Shown in pieces: positions 23,063-35,300 of a DNA stretch of 64,000 nucleotides; positions within the stretch are counted from its first letter, which is position 1, and each line of letters opens with the position of its first letter. The notes below the pieces were generated by a model, which was not told the origin of the DNA, searched no databases, and saw nothing but the letters and a program-made list of their open reading frames with translations. This stretch comes from Brasenia schreberi (taxonomy: Eukaryota > Streptophyta > Magnoliopsida > Nymphaeales > Cabombaceae): the NCBI GenBank assembly GCA_036023115.1, contig JAYKKT010000059.1, positions 4,449,501-4,513,500 of the forward strand, in the 5' to 3' direction. A program made the position numbers and the translations under genes.

Positions 23063-24439
23063 ATGGAGAGGCTGGCGTTGGTGGCGCCGGATGGGCTTGA
23101 CGAACTCCGGCACAAACTCCTGAGCTATCGGCCTGCTGATTTCTGGGTGCCGACGGGAGGGATCGGGAAGGAGGATCTGGACGTCCCTCCCATCATCACC
23201 ATCCTCCTCGTTGGCTTCTCTCGGTCCGGAAAGAGCTCGCTCATTAATCTCATGTATTGCGTTCTCGGCCACGCCGGCTTGATCCCCTTCGCTCAGACCG
23301 CTGGTACGTAACCCCTCAGCCGACGTTGTTAAAGTCCAAACAAAAAGCCAAATATTTTTATACAGGTTTGCTGCTTGAAACGTACTGATGAAGAGAATAA
23401 CTAATGCAGGGAATTCATCAGATTATGAGACAATCTTCTTGGAAGAGCATAATGTTTTGAGATCAATGAGGAATGGCTTCTGCGTGTATGACTCAAGAGG
23501 GTTGGCCTATGACCAGATAGCCGGTGGCCTAGATCAGTTGTCCGAATGGATGGAAGATGGAGTTCACCACAGACTGCATTGTTTGAGGGACCGTGAATAT
23601 GAATCGTCTGATGGTGGACTTCCTTCGCTGCGACTTTCTGCGTCAAAATTTGCGAGGCGAAGGGTGAATTGTGCGATTGTGGTAGTTGACATGCATCATG
23701 TGTATAAATCCTTGTTAGCTGGACAATCTAAAGCTTTAGAAGCTACCAAGGAGCTTTTCTGCTCTCCTTCACTAAGACAATGTAGTAAGTTTTACTCATC
23801 CTCGTTCTGCGGCATTAATAGAGTTTCATTATGCTGTGATTCAATTTCAGATTGATGAATTCCTTTTGACTAAAACTGCCATGAATATGTTGATGTGGCC
23901 TGAATTTTGTGTTGACATGAAGTGTAATCAACTCGAAAGTTCAGGGTGCGACTAGAATTGGACATGGAAACTAGAGATCTATGTTGGTCTCATTTTCTGT
24001 AAACCGATTGTGTGCTTCCTTGGGTTGTAATTGCATCAACAGAATCTGAGATTGATTGGTTCTTTTGTTTGTAGATGAAAATCCAATTTTGATTTTGACA
24101 CATGGAGATCTCTTAACGACGGACGAGAGGATCGACGGTCGGATCAAGATATGTCAATTCCTGGGGATCTCAGAGATGACTGGTGTTTATGACATTCCAT
24201 GTGTGACAGAGCAGGGCTTTTTGGCCGAGGAAGCTGACCCTGTTTCTGCTTACGCACTCACTGAAGCTCTCTACAGAGCTTTGCTCTTTGCTGATAGGAC
24301 TCACCCTCCGCATCGAAACTGGAAGGACCGGATTCTTGAGTTCCTCAGTTTGATACTGTACTGCATATCTGCTTTATTTGCTTTTCTTGCCCATTGTCTT
24401 TCGAAACTCGCAAGGAAGAAGAAGCCGAAGCGACTGTAA
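23063..24439 (+). CDS. P-loop GTPase-like protein with C-terminal membrane anchor
   Basis: Three exons, 23063-23303, 23410-23784 and 24075-24439, join in frame with GT-AG introns to give 326 codons from the first in-frame ATG after the disrupted 5' part. Visible GTPase motifs are G1 (LLVGFSRSGKSSLIN, about residues 53-67), a G3-like DSRG in exon 2 and a G4-like THGD in exon 3 (ILILTHGDLLTTDERI). The C terminus has a hydrophobic segment (LSLILYCISALFAFLAHCL) followed by a basic tail (ARKKKPKRL), as in tail-anchored membrane proteins. It belongs to the plant proteins usually labelled P-loop NTPase superfamily; its cellular role is unknown to me. GTP rather than ATP binding is inferred from the DxxG and THGD motifs. 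The true N terminus is uncertain. Confidence 0.82.
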
Positions 24440-24685
24440 TTTACTGGCTGTGATCCTCAGCATCTAGTAAGCTTCAAAGGCCGTGGTCGATCATGATAAG
24501 TTTGCCATAGGGATTAGAAGGCCCAGTTGACCATGCATCTAGTGACTGCTTAGAGTCCTCTTTGATCCCACCAAAGCGTTTTAGTTCTCATACATCTTCG
24601 TCTCTCATTTGGGAAGAGTTTGAACTATGATCTCAATTCCTTAATCATCTACGTTTGGGCAGAGTTTAATGCTGTAAACTGTTTC

Positions 24686-24852
24686 GTATAAGTTTGGCAG
24701 ATGTGATTGACTATGTTATGTATAAGTTTGGCAGATGTGTCTAAATGTCTCGATGAAAATACCACGTTATGATTAGCAAACGTGAAAAGGCAGGCATTTG
24801 CTAATCATAATCGTGTTCATCTCCAATTTGAGTCGCTCATTTTCACGTTTGC
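24686..24852. repeat. Direct repeat and competing inverted repeats in the GTPase gene 3' flank
   Basis: GTATAAGTTTGGCAGATGTG occurs twice, at 24686 and 24720, with a 34-base period. Next, TTATGATTAGCAAA (24768-24781) can pair with 24797-24810. The overlapping GCAAACGTGAAAA (24776-24788) pairs perfectly with TTTTCACGTTTGC at 24840-24852. The two hairpins share bases 24776-24781 and so exclude one another. Confidence 0.6.
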
Positions 24853-24896
24853 TTCATGATATATATGTATGTATGTATACAATACTGATTTTTAAG

Positions 24897-24901
24897 TATA
24901 T

Positions 24902-24943
<42 letters not shown>

Positions 24944-24944
24944 T
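24897..24944. repeat. (TA)n(GATA)n(GA)n microsatellite
   Basis: TA, GATA and GA blocks in series. The flanking 24945-25449 holds no recognisable gene. Confidence 0.93.
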
Positions 24945-25449
24945 TTAGGGTTTTAGATTTTTCTTTAGGTGTTGCAAAAGTGGAATAGCGTGATGAATGT
25001 ACAGAGAGGGAGAAGAAAAGAATTTCTTTGCATCATTTCAGGTGCTATTTGAGTGTGGAGCATACGTTTTTGTATCGAAAAGAGATGTACACAGAACTTT
25101 ACTCAAATAAACTAAAATTTATCCTTAAACTACATCAAATACTGTGGTGCAATCACCTGGTTCAGTTAAACGTAAAAAAAAGTGTCATTTAGTGAGCTTC
25201 TACAAAGAGAACCAAGCTAGTCATGTCCATATGGTTACGTTGAATTCACATGTTCTAACAAAGAGTTGCTATGGAGGTGTTTGATTACGAGGCTACGGGA
25301 CCTGGGCCTCGGCTTGGTGGAGGAGGATCTTACTTTTTATTCGATTAAAACGTCAATCAGCGGCGCTCTAATGAGCGGAAGTCGAGCCGAACTACGGGCT
25401 GCTTGGTACATTTACCACCAAAGTTGGATTCCATTTATTTGCTCAGAAT

Positions 25450-25535
25450 AGGGATCGATACGATGGGAGGCCGAATCCAGATGCACGTGTCGGTTCGAAC
25501 CTTAAACCAGTGAGTCGATCCCTAGCCAGTGGGAG
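25450..25535 (-). mobile_element. tRNA-like SINE, family A, copy 8
   Basis: Minus strand reads CCACTGGCTAGGGATCGACT, CACTGGTTTAAGGTTCGAAC and GACACGTGCATCTGGATTCG, then GGCCTCCC. It has lost much of the box A flank but keeps the 3' block. Confidence 0.5.
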
Positions 25536-25687
25536 TTCTTGGCGTTCAAAGAACGCGTTCGCGTCAGTTCCAGACCGCTCGATTGTCTTTCATAACACTG
25601 CGTTCTTCTTTCTGCCCCTCCCCCCTTTCTCATGTGCTGAATCGCTCAGGCTTCCGATCACAACCGGGCGACTAATCTTCTGTATAG

Positions 25688-25688
25688 G

Positions 25689-25726
<38 letters not shown>

Positions 25727-25919
25727 TAGGTTTCGGGGAGCGACTCATCACGAATCGACCCGTTGGAAGCATGAAAATTTTCGCTTCGTAACAATCTTGC
25801 CCCCGCGGATCCTGGCAACGTCCTTCAAAGCTTACGGCGAGGTAGCAGTGACGAGATATATATTTGAGAGGAACATTTTAATGAACGACCTGCTTCTCCT
25901 TTCGTTGGGAAATGCACAA

Positions 25920-25981
<62 letters not shown>
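25688..25981 (+). promoter_or_regulatory. (CT)n and (CA)n tracts upstream of RAE1
   Basis: CT followed by CA at 25688-25726 and a long pure CT run at 25923-25981 precede the RAE1 start by 560 and 270 bases. A probable leader-intron acceptor, TTATTTCAG, ends at 26209. If so, the CT run lies in or near the first, noncoding exon. The transcription start is not visible. Confidence 0.45.
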
Positions 25982-26247
25982 GCACACAGAGATCCCTTTC
26001 TTTTGGATAGGTTTAGGAATGGAGTCACTGAGAGCAGAAACATACAGGACCTGCTCTCTCTGTCTCTTTCTCTGCACACTTACACAGACATATAAGCACC
26101 GTCATTGTTACGGAGTAGGGAATTTCTTATGTTTGCGGTTGCGAACTACTTGGTTTCTTCTAGTTTGATGTTTCGCTTGAATGCCCTGTGTGTTGCTTCC
26201 TTATTTCAGGTTTGTTGATTGACTAGGAGAGTGACGAATTGCTGAAG

Positions 26248-26308
26248 ATGGCTACAGGATTGGGCGCGGGTACTAACCCGAGCAATCCTAACAAGTCATT
26301 TGAGGTGA

Positions 26309-26361
<53 letters not shown>

Positions 26362-29300
26362 CCTCCCTCTTCCAGTTATTCCTGGTGAGGGGATGATGTT
26401 CCATGTTTTTTTAATTGCATTTTAGGTTGCATTGGCCAACAAGTGTATTAACTTATGGTTAATTTAATGCATAGAAACTCGTATACAGACCCGGCTAGTA
26501 TCGTGACGCTTTGTTGTTGTTGACATTAGATTTTCTTTTATACATGCGGTTCAAATCATGTCAGAGAAAAGAAGAGTCAACTCCAGTGTTAAATCTTTAT
26601 GCTAGTTTCTCGAACCGTAGTAGAAAGGTGTTGGTATCATTGATTAGTGGGCGCTTGATAGGAGAAAGGATGAACACTATGGCAACTATATTTAAGATGT
26701 GTCGATGAACGCCTTTACATATGCTGTTATTGCTATTTTCATTTACTCGATGAACCGTAGTTTATCTTGATATTCAATGGATTGACGTATAGGTGTAAGA
26801 TGTACGATGGGGCTGTTGCAATCGGCATGATTGAAGTATAAATTAGAGACAGTGAGTCAGGCTGTTTTAGACTTAATGTGATTATTGTATTTTCTTTGAA
26901 GCCAGTTGAGAAATATATGAGAATACTTTGTGAAGGGCATATGGGTTCGATGCACTCACTACCAAAATTTCTTTGTGGTTTTCAAGTTGATGATGATTAG
27001 ATACTGGATTGCTAGACTCCATCTGTAGTTTATGCCATGGTCTTATATCATGGGCATGTATTTTCTTATGTTGAATGTCCAGTGGCTAGACAATGAGTAA
27101 GCCCTTTGGCGTAGAAGAATCGGTGGAGAAATGATAAACCAAATAAAAAATAAAGAACAAGTTTATAACTGCTAGACATTAAGGACTTGACTTGGCCTAT
27201 ATGTGGAGGTTGGACTTTGGAGACCTTCCACATCACAACACCTCTGTCTTAAAGATATGATTTTCGAGATTAATTCTTCTCACAAGCACCTTAAACAACC
27301 AGACCAAAGTATTTTTTTTCATTTAGATGTTCGAAAACACATGAATGATTCTATGGAATCACAAGATAGCATGGCATAATATGTTCCTCTTGAAGGACAT
27401 AACATTGTATTTACAAATGGAGAATGGAAGCTGCTTTCCAAGCATCATATTAGTAAATTGCATTGGAGATGCTTGTTCATTGTGATTCAGGTTAATAAAT
27501 CATGAACTTACAATTTTGGCACCTGTGACAGGGAAAACTGTCATCTATGCATTTCTCATGCAGTATAATAAGATAGTAAAGGGTAATTTGTCTGACTGAA
27601 AAACTACAATGATATTGATGATCGTTAGTCCAAACAGGAAAGAATTTATGCAGATGAAGGATTGCGATTTGACCAATGAATATGACGGTCAATTCTGAAC
27701 TTCTAATAAACAATGGGACTTCTTTCATCATTCCATGTAGTTAAGGTCAGTTGAGTTCGATGACTCATTGATGTAAAAATGAAGTAATAATGTATACGTG
27801 TTGAACTTGAACAAGATAAGACTTACATCAATCAAGGTTGATTGAGAAGATAGCTCTTAAAGAGCCAAAGGACCATGGATGTTAATTAGAAGAAGAGACT
27901 GGAGGCAAAATTAGGTTGGAGGTGGTAATGCTGTCAGCCTTGTATATTACATAAGTAGTGTCAGATACTATGATGATGATGGTATGCAGATGGTGACAAC
28001 AAGATGTGATCTGGTTATGTGTTCAGGTTTAGAAGATAATATTGAAGATATATTAAGAGTACGAGGGATAGACTGCATCACTTTGGAGTTTTAGGAGAAA
28101 AACGGTGCCTGAACTTGGGTCTTTTCCAATAAATAATTTGCAGAAAATTGTCTTGAGGTCTTAATGGAGAAGATTAATAGGGTTGGTAAAGAGTAAGGAA
28201 AATTAGAAAATGGAGTTATTTGTACTTCATGTTGATGTCCTTGACTGGCACCTCATCAAATTTTACCTTATCCATGGATTCTGTATCCTGGTTATGGTTA
28301 CAACTGCATTGCTCGACCTATTTACCTTATACTAGGCGACTGAGTTGCCAATGGATGGATTTAGTGATGGACATTGCAAGAGAGAAACCTGGGAAAAGAG
28401 AAAAGTAGACTGATACAAGTTAGTCGGTTGAAGTAGAAGCCCTGAAATCTTAGGTCTTAGATACTCAATTCTGTACAACGACAACTAAGTCTTTTCCCAT
28501 ACTAGATGGGGTCAACTACATGGATTCTTTGTTTCCACATAGCCCTATCCCACATAGCCCTATCATAATTTGTAGAAAACATGATAGATAAGTCCAATAA
28601 AGTTTTACGTTGGCTGTCGAAAGCCTAATGCAACCCTCCTCTTTTATTGGGGCTTGGGACCGGCATGCAAGGGTGATCCCTTACATGGGCGGAGTTTAGA
28701 TACTCAATTTTGTACTTCAAAAAAAATGTTCTGGATTGCCTTTGCGATAATAACTCCCTTTTGTGGCAGGAATTTAACTTATCCTCTGGGGATGATTACA
28801 CAAATACCACTTTATCGATTCTGTATGTTCAAAGCAGCATATTCTTTCTGTTGCAGGTAGTGCAGCCTCCTACGGATAGTGTTTCCAGCCTTTGTTTCAG
28901 TCCTAAAGGCAATTATCTTGTTGCTACGTCTTGGGATAACCAGGTGCTTTTTCTATTATCTTGCTTGCGTTCCAAATTATTGAACCTTTGATACAGTTCC
29001 AAATTATGTTATTGTGCTAAACTTAAAGCTCATTTGCTTGACTATTTACCAGGTACGGTGCTGGGAGGTAAACGGGAGTGGAGGCAGTATACCAAAAGCA
29101 TCAATCTCACATGATCAGCCGGTATGATTTCCACTTTCTTTTTCATTTTGCCTATAAAATTAGTCATAAAAAACATATTTTCTTTTATTATCTGTGTTAT
29201 AGGTGCTTTGCTCAGCTTGGAAAGATGATGGAACCACTGTATTTTCAGCAGGATGTGATAAGCAAGCAAAGATGTGGCCACTGATGGCTGGTGGGCAGCC

Positions 29301-32300
29301 AACAACAGTTGCCATGCATGATGCTCCTATTAAAGAAATAGCATGGGTTCCAGAAATGAATGTCCTTGTTACTGGTGGCTGGGACAAGACTCTCAGGCAA
29401 GATGACAAGCTTTTAGTTTCTATAATTTTCCATCTCACTTCTATGTCCATCTCTTATTCTATGCCTATCTTTCTGTTTTTTCTTGCTATATACTCTTCAG
29501 CTATACTCATGGGAAGAAGTTTTAATAACTTCATGCGATGTAAAGCATGCTTAGGGATTCTACCATATAAGAATTGTTATATTCTGTTTCATATGTTATA
29601 AGCAATTCTGCTTGGGTTAGTGCATGACATTGTTTGGGCTCATATTAGCCGATTCTTTAAGAATGTTACCCAAGTTTTTGACAACCTTATAAACCAACAT
29701 TAATTTGCAACACCAAATTGATTCATTTCAAATTTTCAATACGTCAATCAATATGAGATTTACTGATTTGACAAAATTTAGAAGGGAAGAGTAAGACATA
29801 AGGCTTTCAAGGAAAAGTTTAGGCCTATCAAGAGTTTACTATTTGTAGAGAGTGGATGTAATGTGGAGAGTGAGATTGACTCTTCATATCCAAGCTCAAA
29901 ATTTTGCATGCAAAACTCATTATGCACATCTCTCTTTGCATGTACTTCTATGCTCACTTCAATTAGAACTAAGAAGGAAGAAGTGAATTTAATGTTTTTA
30001 ATTGTGTGTTGATTAATTCAGTAAGGGAACAACTCCAAACGCCATCAAGATACAACAATCTCAGCACTCAGAGCATTAGCTCACCTAGCAGAAAACTTGA
30101 CTCACAAGAAGCAGGTCTTGACTTCGATCCCCAGGGCATGCATACGGCATACCTGGCTTTGGCCTCTCTGTTGTAACCAAAAAAGAGAAGCTACAACAAT
30201 GTCAACTGTTCAGTTCTGTGGGAGGGCAGTTAGGTTGACATTTTTCAGGAATACATCTATGGAAATCTTGGAACTTAGATCTGATATTTCAGTTCTGAAT
30301 GCAAATATCATTATTTTGGCATAATTGAAATGAACTAGGGTAACAGAACATGCAAACCTTGTTGAACTCCCTCTCTCATGGGTTCAAAGTTTTGTTGTGT
30401 TTATTTTTCCTATGTTCCATGTTGATGGATAGGTTGCATTAATTGTGTTTCCTATGTTCATCTTAGAAAGTTTAATAATGAGTACTTGATTGTGAATGTA
30501 AATATGCATTTGCTGATTGTGTACAAGCACCAATGCCTGACTTAAAACCTTCTCTGACGAGTTGTTGGATGTGATAATTCTTCCTTGGTTGCACGCATAC
30601 TCTCTCTCTCTCTCTCTCTTTCTTTCTCACTCATGGCTTGATTAGTGTTTTCCTTTTCTTTCCTTTTGCTTGAAATACTTCTCAATTCTACTTAAGCTAC
30701 AAATCAACATGTTACCAAATGGATGCTTCCTCTCAAATTTGTTTTGGTCCTTAATTGCTGCAAGATTGGAAATATATTTGTTTCAAGTTCCTACATCTTC
30801 TGCATTCTTGATAATGATGCTTGTTGATCAGGTATTGGGATACTAGGCAGCCAACTCCTGTGCACACTCAACAGCTTCCAGACCGCTGCTATTCTATCAC
30901 AGTTCGGCATCCTTTAATGGTTGTTGGCACTGCAGATCGGAATCTTGTTGTGTTCAACTTACAAAATCCGCAGGTGATTATCTGATACTTGATAGTTAAG
31001 GTCTTTTTGGTAGATAGTTAAAATAATGTCGTGAAAACATGTAGAATCATCATGTTAGGAGTAGCTTTTAGTATCATCTCTAGTTTGATTTCCTACTAGT
31101 GTATCTTGGATCTATTGTTTGGGGAAAGTCGGATACCATCATTTTCAGAACTCTTTGTTCTTTTTGATGTTTGTCCATGATATGCAGTTATGCACCCATC
31201 CTTCTAATAGTGTATCTTGGATCTATTGTTTGGGGAAAGTCGGATACCATCATTTTCAGAACTCTTTGTTCTTTTTGATGTTTGTCTATGATATGCAGTT
31301 ATGCACCCATCCTTCTAAACCTTCTTAAAGATTTTAAGCCATTGAATCTTCTTTTTAGTTAAAAATGCTATCCTTATTTGTGTAATTCAAGTTACGTATT
31401 AATGATACAAACTGGAGCTTAATAGAAAAGAGTTATACGTTGAAAACTTTTTCTTTTTTCAAAATACATACCGGAGTTATCCTTTTAGTGACAACAGTAG
31501 ACAACTGTTTTTCTTCTATCTGGCTTTCATCATGTACCTGCTAAAATCTTACCATCTATCCCCAGTTTTGCTACTAACTGTTATGCTTGAATTTTCTCAA
31601 CTGCAAATTATAAATTCATTTTGCTTTACCATCTCATGTGAATAACTTGGGTAGACATTGGCTTCTACTCATTCAATGGCGTCTTTGTTTGCTAGAACTT
31701 AGTAGTTGGAAATATGGTAAAATCTTACCAAGCACCATGCACATTTATTTGGAAAATTGCTTGCATGTTCCTGAATTGAGAATATGGTAGAACTTATTCC
31801 TGATCATAGTTAATTTTGCTTGTTGAACTGTTCTGGGTTTTGGTGTGGGGTCACTAGTTTGTTACACATTGCGACATGTCTGAAATGAAACTTCATGCTT
31901 TTATTGCATTGGCTTATAATAAGTAGTTGTAACATACAAAAGTTTCTTTTCTCACTTCCCATTATTTTAGAGGAAAATGCAACTCTTAGATTTTGTTCAA
32001 TAATTCACGTTTTCTACTTTTCTTTCCTAATTGCATGAATCCCTTATGTGGAAAATTAGTTTTAGATTCATTTATGTTGAGGAATCCCCATTCTTTTTGG
32101 ATGTTCATAGCTACAAACATCAAGAATCTTCAATGTTACAGATTTGGTGGTTTACTTATTTTCATGTATGGATGTTTGCTTTTTGCTTGTTTTCCACTAA
32201 AAAGTAATTTTAATTTTTTGTAGACTGAATTTAAAAGGATCTCATCACCTCTCAAATACCAAACTAGATGTGTAGCTGCATTTCCTGACAAACAAGGATT

Positions 32301-35300
32301 TCTGGTAATTCATTCAGCTATATGTTTTTCTCTTTATGATGCAATTTGTTCTTTAATTTGAATAATTGGTTGAACCAAATGCTTCTTCTTTCTCTATCTG
32401 AGATATGTAAACTTGAAATACTCCACAGAATCTTCCACATGAAGCATAGATTACCAATTGACAACAGTTTTTAACTCTAAAGCATGTCAAAAAGATGAAC
32501 GGCTAAAGCTCTAATCACTGTCAACAACAATGCCATTAACGATGGGAACCGTAAGTCATAGAATACTGGATGATAAGGAAGTGGGTAACGATTGAGTAAA
32601 GTTAAAAATATGTTTCACCTATGGTCAGGATTAGCCGGTACTGGTATATTCACCTATGGCTAGGATTAGCCGGTACTGATATTGGTGTGACAATGGTACA
32701 CTACTACAACTAAGCCTTTTCCCATACTAGATGGGGTTGGCTACATGGATTCTTTGTTTTTTTGTAGAATTCATGTTAAGTCTGAAAAAATTTTACGCTT
32801 GTTGTCGGAAGTCTAACGCAACCCTCCTCCTTTTTCTGAGCTTGGGACCGACCATACAAGGGTGATCCCTTACATAGGCGGAGTTTGACAATGGTACATA
32901 ATTCTAGCATTTTGCATATTAATATGCAAGATGAAGTGGGGATGCAGAAGCAGGTTATGTTGTGACTTTGCAGGGAAACTAATAGCCATTCCCGGTACTA
33001 ACAGATATTAAACTTGATAAGATCTTAAAGGTTAGTAGTTAGTAGTGTGTACTTTAATAAGAAACTATCTATACAACAACAACTAAGCCTTTTCCCATAC
33101 TAGATGGGATCAACTACATGGATTCTTTGTTTCCACATAGCCCTATTATGTGCCATGCTAGCATTTAACTCAATATAAACTATACTAGATGAGATTGACT
33201 ACATGGATTCTTTGTTTCCACATAGCCCTATAATGTGCCATTCTAGCATTTAACTCAATATAAACTAGATCATTCTTTATTGTTTTTTTTCAACACTTTT
33301 GTGGTCAACCTCTTTCCCTTTTAACATTTTCACAATCTAGTTTTTCATATCTTCTTACAGGAGCATCATTGCATCATCTTTCTACCTATTTAAACCATCT
33401 TAAATGATTTTTTCTCATTTTATCCTCTATTGGTGTTACTCCTAATTTGTTTCTAATAAACTCCATTTATGTATACGGTCTTTCCTTTAGTGACCACTCA
33501 TCCGTATCAATATCTTCATTTTTACTAGAATAATCTTTTGTACATGTTGATGATTAATTGACCAACACTCATAACCATAAAACATAGCAAGTCTAATTGT
33601 TGTTCTATAATATTTACCTTTCAACTTTAATAGTATCTTTTTATCACATAGAATACATGTCACCCCTCTCCATTTTAACTAACCAACATTAATTCTATGC
33701 GTAACATCTTCATTAATTTTTTCATCACTTTTAAAAATTTACCCAGGTATTTAAAACTTTTCTTATAAGGGATGAAGTGTGTGTCAATCTTAATGTTTAT
33801 GTCATCTAAAATACATAAATAATCAAACTTACATTTCATATATTTTGTCGTTATTCTACTAAGTTGGAAGCCTTTACATTCTAGTGTTTCTCTCCATAGG
33901 TCCAATTTCTTCTTAACTTTTTTCTTAGACATCACACAATGTCATCTGCAAATAACATACACCAAGGTACCTCATCTTGAATATGTTTTGTTAACTCATC
34001 AATGACCAATATAAATAAATATGGACTTAAAGTTGATCCTTATAAGGAAATTATGTAACTCAATATTAACTTCAAAGGAGTCGGTCATTTCTTCAGGAGT
34101 CCTCACAGAATTTTTGCACCATCGTACGATGTCTCTTATAAGATTTATGTATGTCAATGGGATACCTCTCTTTTCAAAGGTTTTCCAAAAGAATATCTCT
34201 TGGCATTCTATGATAAGCTTATTCTAGATTAATAAATATCATGTGAAGATTCTTCTTTTTTGCTTTGAGATCTTCCATAAGACGTCTCAATCTTCAATAG
34301 TAGATCTATCGGGCATGAATCCGAATTGATTCTTTGTTGTACTCGATATTTGACTTAACATACGTTTGATAATTCTTTTCCATAATTTCAAAATATGACT
34401 CATTAAAAAGCGGTTCATTAATGTTGTCTGGTCCTATATATTTTTCAACCTTTATATATTTGAGAGCCTCTTTGACTTCATTCTTTTGAATATGCCAATA
34501 GAAATTGCAGTTTATATACTTTTCTGATTTGGCTAATTCCTAAGCGAATATTACCATATGTATTTTCATTAAAAAGCTGATAGAAATAAATTTTCATCTA
34601 TTTTTGATATATCATCCGCCACTAGAATCTTTTCATCCGCATCGTTCATGCATCTAACAAAAGTATAATCCTTAGTTTTCTTATCTCTAGTCTTAGCTAT
34701 CATAAAAATATCTCATTCACCTTCTTTTGAGTTAGGTTTTTATATAAATCCTCCCAAATTTTGGCTTTTACTTCACTAATAGTCTTCTTCATTTCTTTTC
34801 TTGCTTTCTTATAAGCCTCCCAAGCTTCACTAGTCTTCTTAGCATGATGCAATTTGTAACATGCCTTAATTGCCTTGATTTTATCTTATACCACTTTACT
34901 TCATCACCAAGCATGATTTTTTGACAGTACACCTCTCTTAGATTTGCCTAACACATTTTTGTTACTTCTCTAATATGTATAACGATATTGTCCCACATTT
35001 AAGGTGTACCTATATCACTCCAAACATCTCCTTAAAGAAATTTTTGTTTAGATATATCTTCCCACCATCTAGTCTCTTTTCATCTGCATCGTTCATGCAT
35101 CTAACAAAAGTATAATCCTTAGTTTTCTTATCTCTAGTCTTAGCTATCGTAAAAATATCTCATTCACCTTCTTTTGAGTTAGGTTTTTATATAAATCCTC
35201 CCAAATTTTGGCTTTTACTTCACTAATGGTCTTCTTCATTTCTTTTCTTGCTTTCTTATAAGCCTCCCAAGCTTCACTAGTCTTCTTAGCATGATGCAAT

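Noticed and set aside
29203..29601. 132-codon open frame continuing past the WD repeat of RAE1
   Set aside because: Only 29203-29396 is coding; beyond it the frame runs into intron 4 because the donor is GC instead of GT.
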